Assembly: GCA_019243595.1 (NCBI GenBank)
Contig: JAFAUA010000377.1
Location: forward strand, 1-5,723
DNA from: Acidimicrobiia bacterium
GTDB lineage: Bacteria; Actinomycetota; Acidimicrobiia; Acidimicrobiales; AC-14
Direction: 5' to 3'
DNA: 5,723 nt
The first letter of the stretch is position 1, and each line of letters begins with the position of its first letter. Positions 1 through 5,723 of the stretch are shown piece by piece. Below the pieces are notes generated by a model. It did no database searches, was not told where the DNA came from, and was given only the letters and a program-made list of their open reading frames with translations. The position numbers were made by a program, and so were the translations under genes.

Positions 1-52
1 GCAGCCCGCTGGCCAGGACGGCGAGAAGGACGATGGCGGCCGGGCGCTTCAT
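1..52 (-). CDS. N-terminus of a probable exported protein or lipoprotein (partial, cut by window edge)
   Basis: An ATG at 52-50 opens a frame reading MKRPAAIVLLAVLASGL before the window ends. The layout is that of a signal peptide: a basic start (K2, R3), then about 11 hydrophobic residues, then small residues (A-S-G) suited to a signal-peptidase site. A lipobox cysteine is not reached: the next codon starts with C, so it is not Cys. The ATG lies 4 nt after the ygfZ stop on the same strand, so the gene would be the next member of that operon and probably translationally coupled, since no clear SD is visible. Function cannot be told from 17 codons. Chance is possible, but the signal-peptide pattern plus the operon spacing favour a real gene. 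Confidence 0.5.
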   Translation of the reverse strand, partial: MKRPAAIVLLAVLASGL

Positions 53-56
53 TTGG

Positions 57-924
57 TCAGGCGACGAGCGGGAGCTCTTCGACGCGGGCCGGCGCCGATC
101 CGCCGTCCCATTCGAGGATGACCTCGGCCGGCGGTTCGACGGCACGCCCGACGTAGGCGAGTCCGACCGGCGTTCGGCGCTCCAACGACTCGGCCACGCT
201 GGTGAGGGCGCCAACCTGCTTGCCGTCGGCCACGACCCTGGCGCCCGCGGGCGGCACGACATTGGTGCCGACGACGACACCACGGAGGTGGCGGGGCACG
301 TTGCCGCCTCGCGAGTCGATGCGGGCCACCAGCTCTTGACCCGTGTAGCAACCTTTGGTGAAGCTGACGGCCCGGTCGACGACGCCGGTTTCGTTGGGGA
401 TGGTGTTCTCGTCGATCTCGCGGCCCATCACCGGGACGCCCGCCTCAATGCGTACCGCCTCGTACGCGTCGAGGTCGCACACGCGCACACCATCGGGCAC
501 TGCGGGCGCCGCACCAAGCAGATCGACGCCGCGAAGACCCGGCCAGTCGGCATCGGCACCCGACGCCGCGCTGTGCGCCGTCGGACCACGCACGGCGAGA
601 CAGCGCCACTCGAGGGCCTCGACGTCGGCCTTGATGCGCAGCTTGAAGCGGTTGAGGCGGGCCCTCACGGCGTCGCCCCATCCGGCGTCGGTGTCGAGCA
701 CGAGTCGCTCACCCAGACGGGTGACGCGCAGGAAGGCGTCGACCTTGCCCTGCGGCTGCAGGAGGAACGACCACGTCGACGCCCCGTCGACAAGGGCGTC
801 GATGTCCTGGCTCAGCTGGCCCTGCAGAAAGGACTGGGCGTCGGGGCCCTCGACGCTGAGGAAGTCCCTGGGTAGCCACACGGCGCCCGCATCCTTGCGC
901 AGGGCCCAGTAGTCATCGGTGAGG

Positions 925-932
<8 letters not shown>
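57..932 (-). CDS. ygfZ: YgfZ/GcvT-family folate-binding protein (Fe-S cluster maintenance)
   Basis: A 291-residue cytoplasmic protein of the YgfZ family, related to the T-protein of glycine cleavage. Known members bind tetrahydrofolate and support synthesis or repair of certain Fe-S enzymes. The diagnostic signature K-G-C-Y-T-G-Q-E lies at residues 193-200, with the conserved Cys at 195, followed by R204 and a D-S-R-G-G stretch. The N-terminal folate-fold segment is recognisable at about 20-60 (LPRDF, then GPDAQSFLQGQLSQD). The C-terminal beta-barrel part (about 215-285) follows. Length is normal. The start is TTG at 932, the first possible start in frame: homology-like sequence begins by residue 8, and a GGAGG lies 7 nt upstream. 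The gene overlaps the trpE stop by 8 nt (TTGCCTGA), so it is probably translationally coupled to trpE. No functional link to tryptophan synthesis is evident. Confidence 0.92.
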
Positions 933-2419
<1,487 letters not shown>

Positions 2420-2436
<17 letters not shown>

Positions 2437-2794
2437 CGGGAGCCCCGAAGGCGCGGTAGAAGCAGGTGCGCTCGCCGGTGTGGCACGCGCCTCGCCCCTC
2501 CTGCTCGACCACGAGAAGCACGGCATCGCCGTCGCAGTCGTAGTACGCCTCCCGTACCCACTGCCGGTCGCCCGAGGTCTCGCCCTTGCACCAGTACTCC
2601 TGGCGGGAGCGGCTCCAGAACCAGCTCCGCCCGCTGGTGAGCGTGCGGCGCAGCGCCTCTTCGTTCATCCATCCGAGCATCAGAACCTGGCCGGACCCCT
2701 GCTCCTGGACGATCGCCGGCACCAGACCGTCGGCGTTGAACTCGACCGTGCTCAGGTCGTGCTCGTTGATCCCGATCGGCGTGGCGGTGGGCAT
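2420..2794 (-). CDS. hisI: Phosphoribosyl-AMP cyclohydrolase
   Basis: A 124-residue monofunctional HisI enzyme. It opens the adenine ring of phosphoribosyl-AMP to give ProFAR in histidine synthesis (third step). Hallmarks are all present: S-R-S-R-Q-E-Y-W-C-K-G-E-T-S-G ending at residue 75, the metal-binding D-C-D-G-D at 86-90 (D86, D88, D90 for Mg; C87 for Zn), and G-A-C-H-T-G with C104 plus C111 in T-C-F-Y-R, completing the zinc ligands. There is no fused HisE domain, as usual in actinobacteria. The ATG at 2794 lies 18 nt after the stop of the GroES-like gene. A GGAG sits only 2 nt before the ATG, too close for normal use, so coupling from the upstream gene is likely. Its last 17 nt overlap trpE. 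Confidence 0.96.
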
Positions 2795-2812
2795 GGCTCC
2801 ATGGTATGAGGC

Positions 2813-3139
2813 CTACAGGTAAAGCCCGGTGCCGCCCTCGATGCGTTCGGACGCCACGGCGTGGATGTCGCGTTCGCGCAGGATCAGGTACTCCTCGCCG
2901 CGAACCTCGACCTCGTAGCGGTCCTCGGGGTTGAACAGCACGCTGTCGCCGGTCTCGACGCCCCGGACGTGGGGTCCAACCGCGACGACCTCCGCCCAGA
3001 CCAGCCGCTTCGACAGCTGGGCGGTGGCGGGGATGAGGATGCCGCCGCGCGACTTGCGCTCGCCGTCCGCGCCCGGGATCTGGACCAGGACGCGGTCAGA
3101 CTGCATCTTGATCGGCTGCTTGGAGTCGCCGGCGGGCAC
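2813..3139 (-). CDS. GroES-family (Cpn10) co-chaperonin, divergent actinobacterial type
   Basis: A 108-residue protein of the GroES fold. Seen from GTG 3139: D15-R-V-L-V begins the first strand; K-S-R-G-G-I-L-I-P at 29-37 matches the GroES mobile loop, with the hydrophobic ILI triplet that docks on GroEL; E50-V-V-A-V-G, G64-D and E82-E-Y-L-I-L-R-E-R-D-I near 82-92 match the core and C-terminal strands. The tail (to G-L-Y-L) is longer than in classical GroES. No groEL is adjacent, so this is probably a second, divergent GroES paralogue; its partner and clients are unknown. Start choice: ATG 3106 gives 97 residues, but I recall actinobacterial relatives carrying a preceding S-K-x-P-I-[RK]-M segment, matching residues 6-12 here, so GTG 3139 is preferred. 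Neither start has an SD. It is the first gene of the hisI-trpE-ygfZ string. Confidence 0.88.
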   Translation of the reverse strand: MPAGDSKQPIKMQSDRVLVQIPGADGERKSRGGILIPATAQLSKRLVWAEVVAVGPHVRGVETGDSVLFNPEDRYEVEVRGEEYLILRERDIHAVASERIEGGTGLYL

Positions 3140-3146
3140 GGCATCG

Positions 3147-3156
3147 AAAGTAGCGT
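3147..3156. promoter_or_regulatory. Overlapping divergent -10-like hexamers (candidate leaderless promoters)
   Basis: Only 25 bp separate the two divergent GTG starts (3139 minus, 3165 plus). Within them, minus-strand TACTTT (3152-3147) lies 7 nt before GTG 3139, and plus-strand TAGCGT (3151-3156) lies 8 nt before GTG 3165. Both fit the actinobacterial -10 pattern TAnnnT, at the spacing expected when transcription begins at the start codon, and neither gene has an SD. No good -35 is visible on either strand (best is TTCAAC, 18 nt upstream on the minus strand). TAnnnT is common by chance, so this is tentative. Confidence 0.3.
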
Positions 3157-3164
3157 CCGGCGCG

Positions 3165-3791
3165 GTGAACGTTGAACGCGTGCTGTTCAAAAGCACGGAC
3201 GGCCTGAAGCTTGTCGGTGAGCTGAACATTCCCGATCAGCCGTGGGCGGCGGCCGTGCTCGCGCACCCGCACCCCCAGTACGGCGGGAGCATGAAGTCGA
3301 TCGTCATCAGCGCGCTCTTCGCCGCACTGCCGGCCGCCGGCGTCGCCGCCTTGCGGTTCAACTTCCGGGGTGTCGAAGGCTCGGAGGGTCAATTCGAGGA
3401 TGGCCGCGGCGAGCGCCACGACATCGTCGGTGCCATCGACGTCCTGCATCCCATCACCGAGGGCCTGCCGTTCGTGCTTGCCGGTTGGTCGTTCGGTGCG
3501 GATACTTCCCTTTCGGTGGTGGACGAGAGGTTGACGGCCTGGTTCGCGGTGGCGCCGCCGCTGCGGCGAGACGGTGGTTACGCGGCGGCGACCGACACTC
3601 GGCCCAAACTCGTCGCCGTCCCCGAGCACGACCAGTTCCGGTCGCCCTCGTCGGCCAAGCCCATCCTCTCGTCGTGGACCAACACCGACGTGGAGATCGT
3701 CAAGGGCGCCGACCACTTCCTCGTCGGACGAACCGACAAGGCCGTGGAACTCTTTCTCGACTTCGCCAAGAAGGTCGACGAAGCGTCATAG
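3165..3791 (+). CDS. Alpha/beta hydrolase, COG2945-like
   Basis: A 208-residue cytoplasmic alpha/beta-fold hydrolase; no signal peptide. Motifs in order: H34-P-H-P-Q-Y-G-G-S-M, the HP(H)P...GG motif next to the oxyanion hole in this family; R64-F-N-F-R-G-V with G72-S-E-G; the nucleophile elbow G-W-S-F-G-A at 107-112 with Ser109; E-H-D-Q-F with Asp156; A-D-H-F with His184. A full Ser-Asp-His triad is therefore present. Family members resemble dienelactone hydrolases and acyl-peptidase-like enzymes; the substrate cannot be inferred. The frame is open further upstream to 2931, but that stretch is antisense to the GroES-like gene. GTG 3165 is the first start clear of that gene; GTG 3180 is an alternative. 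There is no SD, so the mRNA may be leaderless. The stop lies 24 bp from the end of the convergent thioesterase gene. Confidence 0.9.
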   Translation: MNVERVLFKSTDGLKLVGELNIPDQPWAAAVLAHPHPQYGGSMKSIVISALFAALPAAGVAALRFNFRGVEGSEGQFEDGRGERHDIVGAIDVLHPITEGLPFVLAGWSFGADTSLSVVDERLTAWFAVAPPLRRDGGYAAATDTRPKLVAVPEHDQFRSPSSAKPILSSWTNTDVEIVKGADHFLVGRTDKAVELFLDFAKKVDEAS

Positions 3792-3815
3792 AGGCCGAGG
3801 ATGCGGCGGCCGGCC

Positions 3816-4220
3816 CTAAGAGCGGTCGCGGAGGACGCGAACGGTCACGAGCGCCACTGCCATCAGCCGATCTTCGTTGCCCTGGTCGGTAACGCGCACC
3901 TCGGCCACCGCGTCGTCGCGGCCGGTGCGGAGCACGACCCCCTCGGCGTGGATCGGCCCGACGCGCCCGGGAGCAAGGAACGAGATGGCGATGTGTTGCG
4001 TCGCGACCAAGGCACCGACCGACATCGCGCATGCTGAGGCCCCCGCAACGTCCGCAATCGTGGACACGACGCCGCCTTCAAGCGATCCGGCCGGGCCTCG
4101 CAGGTCATCGCGCATGTCCATCACGACAGCCACGGCCTTCTCGCTGCCACCGCGTTCCCACCGCAGGCCGAGCGATCGCTGAAACGCCGTCCCAATCGAC
4201 TCGCGTTCCGACTCACTCAC
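3816..4220 (-). CDS. PaaI-type hotdog-fold acyl-CoA thioesterase
   Basis: A 134-residue single hotdog (4HBT) domain. Family members hydrolyse acyl- or aryl-CoA thioesters, usually as tetramers in the cytosol. The active-site helix reads G-S-L-E-G-G-V-V-S-T-I-A-D-V-A-G at 45-60: E48-G-G stands where many PaaI proteins have H-G-G, and D57 is the likely catalytic acid. The second strand block A73-T-Q-H-I-A-I-S-F-L-A-P-G-R-V-G-P and the final V-R-V-L strands complete the fold. The start is GTG 4220, with MSESERESIG typical of an actinobacterial N-terminus; no SD is visible. It is convergent with the alpha/beta hydrolase. The upstream ORF at 4228-4524, if real, would end 7 nt before this start. 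Substrate unknown. Confidence 0.88.
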   Translation of the reverse strand: MSESERESIGTAFQRSLGLRWERGGSEKAVAVVMDMRDDLRGPAGSLEGGVVSTIADVAGASACAMSVGALVATQHIAISFLAPGRVGPIHAEGVVLRTGRDDAVAEVRVTDQGNEDRLMAVALVTVRVLRDRS

Positions 4221-4227
4221 AACAACA

Positions 4228-4524
4228 TCATCGCGAGCGCAGAGGGCGCTCTGTGCGCCCCGTCCCTATCGGGCTTCGGCGGGGGACGTAGTGGCCATCG
4301 CGATCGACGAAGCGACCGTAGTGACGGACTCCCGCACCTCCCAGCGTCGCCACGACCAGCGCAGCGGGAACCAACAAGCCGAACCCCAGCGAGGGTCTTC
4401 TTGCTGTGGTGGTGCCAGCAGTAGCCGTCGAGGCCTCCAGTTCCCCGGAGGGCTGGGGCCTGGTCGAGGGTGTGGGAAAGCGGGCGTTCGTCAGCTCGCA
4501 CGATCCGAGACACACGAAAAACAA
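4228..4524 (-). CDS. Doubtful small ORF with one membrane segment
   Basis: A TTG-started frame of 98 codons (GTG 4515 also possible). The translation is Pro/Ser/Thr-rich for about 45 residues. It then has a basic pair (R-R-P), a roughly 20-residue hydrophobic run starting G-F-G-L-L-V-P-A-A-L, and a charged tail with R-F-V-D-R-D-G-H-Y-V-P-R-R. The TM-plus-basic-tail pattern and the 7-nt gap to the thioesterase start argue for a gene. Against it: no SD or good start, rare codons (AGA AGA, ATA), third-position GC of only about 70% in the part checked (lower than is typical of high-GC actinobacterial genes), and no recognised family. It is listed because it is the only protein-like frame in this 400-bp stretch. 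Confidence 0.3.
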   Translation of the reverse strand: MFFVCLGSCELTNARFPTPSTRPQPSGELEASTATAGTTTARRPSLGFGLLVPAALVVATLGGAGVRHYGRFVDRDGHYVPRRSPIGTGRTERPLRSR

Positions 4525-4559
4525 GAAAAAGGAGCGCGAGCGACCGCCGCCGGCGGCGG
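4517..4559. other. GC palindrome next to an A-rich tract
   Basis: Positions 4544-4559 are a perfect 16-bp palindrome (CCGCCGCC/GGCGGCGG). As RNA it can form a 6-bp stem with a 4-nt loop. Beside it, 4517-4530 is AAAAACAAGAAAAA, striking in this GC-rich window. Read on the minus strand this is a hairpin, then about 13 nt, then TTTTTCTTGTTTTT. That resembles a terminator, but the U-tract is too far from the stem and no minus-strand gene to the right is seen to need one. On the plus strand it lies about 50 bp upstream of the candidate MerR promoter. Role unknown. Confidence 0.3.
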
Positions 4560-4580
4560 CCTGAACGCGCGCATCGACAC

Positions 4581-4611
4581 TTGACTCTCACCCTCGGACA
4601 GGGTTCATCCT
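4581..4611 (+). promoter_or_regulatory. Candidate MerR-type promoter/operator of the MerR-PP2C gene
   Basis: TTGACT at 4581-4586 matches the -35 consensus at 5 of 6 positions. After 19 bp comes CATCCT at 4606-4611, a weak -10. Inside the spacer ACCCT (4590-4594) and AGGGT (4600-4604) form an inverted repeat centred on 4597, within 1 bp of the spacer centre. A 19-20 bp spacer with a central dyad is the known hallmark of MerR-activated promoters, where the regulator twists DNA to realign -35 and -10. Transcription would start near 4618, at or just before GTG 4619. The dyad is only 5 bp per arm and the -10 is poor, so this is a candidate. Confidence 0.45.
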
Positions 4612-4618
4612 CATCGAA

Positions 4619-5671
4619 GTGGACGAGCTCATGCCGATCGGAGAGTTTTCGGAGCACTCGGGTCTCTCGGCGAAACGACTCAGGAACTACGCGGCCGAAG
4701 GGCTACTGGTGCCTGCAGCCGTCGACGCGGGGTCCGGCTACCGCTATTACTCGCCGGGTCAGCTGCGCGACGCGCAACTGATCGACACGCTGCGCGCCGC
4801 GGGCATGCCGTTGGCGGACATCGCGGCGTTCCTTCGAGATCCCTCGACTGAGCACCTGGATGCATGGGTGACGCGCGTCGAGGCCGACGCAACCCGTCGG
4901 CGAGCAGCCATCGAGTGTGCACGGGGGCTACTGGCGGACGAGAAGCGACAAGGAGGGCAACCGATGACCGGATGGACAACGGCGAGCCGGGTGGACATCG
5001 GGCGAGTTCGCGAGACCAACGAAGACGCGGTCGTGAGCACAGACCGTCTGGCGATCGTTGCCGACGGGATTGGAGGGCTGCCCGGCGGTGAGACGGCGTC
5101 CGCGGTCGCCGCGTCTGCGATGGACGCGGCGTTCACCGAACGTTCGCTCGACGAGCTGAAAGCCGGCGCCCGGGCAGCCAACCGCATCATCTGGGAGACG
5201 GCGGCGTCGACCTCGGACCTGGCCGGGATGGGAACGACACTCTGCGCGGCAGGACTGACCGAAAACGGCACCGTCGTCGTCGTCAACGTCGGCGACAGCC
5301 GTGCCTACCTCGCCCGTGCCGGGTCGCTGACGAGGTTGACGCACGACCACACCGTGACGGCCGAGCTTGTCGAGCGGGGCGAGCTCACAACGGACGAGGC
5401 CGCAGACCATCCGCATCGCAATGTCCTGACGCGAGCGGTCGGCATCGGTCCTGACGTAGAGCTCGACGTCACCGAGATTCAGGTCGCGGAGGGCGACCGG
5501 CTGCTGCTCTGCAGCGACGGCCTGCACCGGGAGCTCGACGACGACGACATCGAGACCATCACCGCGGGACCGGAACGCATCGACGTCGTTGTCGATGAAC
5601 TTGTCGGGATGGCGCTGTCCCGTGGCGGTCGGGACAATGTCGCTGTCGTCGTCGCCGAGCTGCGCGCCTGA
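4619..5671 (+). CDS. MerR DNA-binding domain fused to PP2C Ser/Thr phosphatase
   Basis: A 350-residue protein with two complete domains. Residues 6-72 are a MerR winged helix: P-I-G-E-F-S, G-L-S-A-K-R-L-R-N-Y, E-G-L-L-V-P, G-S-G-Y-R-Y-Y, then L-R-A-A-G-M-P-L-A-D-I. Residues about 78-112 are an Arg/Ala/Glu-rich helix like the MerR dimerisation coiled coil. Residues 116-350 are a PP2C phosphatase of the bacterial Stp/PstP type: R-E-T-N-E-D (D136), D149-G-I-G-G, G-T-T at 205-207, G-D-S-R-A-Y at 225-230, C-S-D-G at 298-301 (D300) and R-D-N at 338-340 (D339). All metal-binding Asp are present, so it should be an active Mn/Mg-dependent phosphatase. PP2C replaces the usual MerR effector domain. No metal-sensing Cys cluster and no membrane segment are seen. 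GTG 4619 is the longest start (no SD); ATG 4631 is also plausible. No kinase is in the window. Targets unknown. Confidence 0.93.
   Translation: MDELMPIGEFSEHSGLSAKRLRNYAAEGLLVPAAVDAGSGYRYYSPGQLRDAQLIDTLRAAGMPLADIAAFLRDPSTEHLDAWVTRVEADATRRRAAIECARGLLADEKRQGGQPMTGWTTASRVDIGRVRETNEDAVVSTDRLAIVADGIGGLPGGETASAVAASAMDAAFTERSLDELKAGARAANRIIWETAASTSDLAGMGTTLCAAGLTENGTVVVVNVGDSRAYLARAGSLTRLTHDHTVTAELVERGELTTDEAADHPHRNVLTRAVGIGPDVELDVTEIQVAEGDRLLLCSDGLHRELDDDDIETITAGPERIDVVVDELVGMALSRGGRDNVAVVVAELRA
4950..4966 (+). promoter_or_regulatory. Internal Shine-Dalgarno and in-frame ATG at the MerR/PP2C boundary
   Basis: AAGGAGG at 4950-4956 is a full anti-SD match. It lies 7 nt before ATG 4964, which is codon 116 of the fusion and exactly where the phosphatase domain begins. 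Starting here gives a 235-residue protein (4964-5671) that is a normal free PP2C domain. The long product's own starts lack a comparable SD. Internal initiation making a free phosphatase is therefore likely. The ATG overlaps a TGA in another frame (ATGA), the usual junction of two separate coupled genes, suggesting the fusion arose from a merR-PP2C gene pair. Confidence 0.6.
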
Positions 5672-5681
5672 CCGGATTGGG

Positions 5682-5723
5682 TTAGGCGAAGGCGGCAACG
5701 GGTAGTTGCCACTGCAGCAGGCC
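5682..5723 (-). CDS. Possible C-terminus of a convergent gene (partial)
   Basis: On the minus strand a frame open from the window edge reads GLLQWQLPVAAFA and stops at TAA (5684-5682), 10 bp from the PP2C stop. Convergent genes with such close stops are common here (compare 3791/3816). Thirteen codons cannot establish a gene; any of three frames could stay open over 40 bp. Confidence 0.22.
   Translation of the reverse strand, partial: GLLQWQLPVAAFA
5694..5710. repeat. Short inverted repeat after the PP2C gene
   Basis: GGCAAC (5694-5699) and GTTGCC (5705-5710) can form a 6-bp stem with a 5-nt loop (GGGTA), 22 nt after the PP2C stop. No T-tract follows on either strand, so it is not a classical intrinsic terminator. 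It could still help end transcription between convergent genes, or be chance. Confidence 0.3.

Noticed and set aside
33..912. Long plus-strand frames (33-875 and 355-912)
   Set aside because: They are antisense to ygfZ, low-complexity Arg/Ala/Asp-rich translations caused by GC-rich third positions; ygfZ has clear family motifs.
2437..2526. TrpE extended upstream to 2526
   Set aside because: The extra 30 residues lie over conserved hisI zinc-site codons and do not resemble TrpE N-termini; ATG 2436 gives the normal start.
2797..2800. GGAG before hisI as its ribosome site
   Set aside because: Only 2 nt separate it from the ATG, too close for normal SD pairing.
3808..3815. GGCCGGCC palindrome between the convergent hydrolase and thioesterase genes as a terminator
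   Set aside because: Only 8 bp with no loop and no T-tract; common by chance in GC-rich DNA.
4529..4534. AAGGAG on the plus strand as a ribosome site
   Set aside because: No ATG, GTG or TTG within the following 5-13 nt.
4291..4584. Plus-strand frame of 97 codons
   Set aside because: Low-complexity Gly/Ser/Arg/Gln composition, no SD, no recognised motif.
4217..4657. Minus-strand frame of 146 codons whose TGA overlaps the thioesterase GTG (GTGA)
   Set aside because: The overlap is attractive, but the translation is Arg/Cys/Ser-rich without domain-like order and runs through the MerR promoter and start region.

Overview
The window reads as chromosomal DNA of a high-GC actinobacterium. Evidence: strong GC bias at third codon positions, many GTG/TTG starts, several starts without a Shine-Dalgarno (SD) sequence (suggesting leaderless mRNAs), the hisI-trpE linkage known from actinobacteria, and a divergent GroES-family protein of an actinobacterial type. 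An Acidimicrobiia-like lineage is possible, but that is an impression from the protein sequences and was not tested.

Left two thirds (1-3139, minus strand, read right to left): a tightly packed gene string of GroES-like co-chaperonin, hisI (histidine step 3), trpE (anthranilate synthase component I), ygfZ (folate-binding Fe-S maintenance protein), then the first 17 codons of an exported protein cut by the window edge. hisI/trpE overlap by 17 nt and trpE/ygfZ by 8 nt; the other gaps are 18 and 4 nt. This looks like one operon, probably transcribed from the very short divergent region near 3140-3164.

Middle (3165-4220): a COG2945-type alpha/beta hydrolase (plus strand), divergent from the GroES-like gene with only 25 bp between the start codons. 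It is convergent with a PaaI-type hotdog thioesterase on the minus strand. Positions 4221-4618 are about 400 bp with no confident gene. They hold a weak minus-strand ORF with one membrane segment, a GC palindrome beside an A-rich tract, and a candidate MerR-type promoter/operator.

Right (4619-5671, plus strand): the most interesting gene, an in-frame fusion of a MerR winged-helix DNA-binding domain and coiled-coil helix to a catalytically complete PP2C Ser/Thr phosphatase. The phosphatase sits where MerR proteins usually carry the effector-binding domain. Exactly at the junction is a consensus AAGGAGG SD, 7 nt before an in-frame ATG, so the gene may make both a DNA-binding phosphatase and a free phosphatase. 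A dyad centred in a 19-bp promoter spacer just upstream suggests autoregulation. Together these could form a phosphorylation-linked one-component switch; that is inference. The last 52 bp hold only a short inverted repeat and a possible 3' end of a convergent gene.
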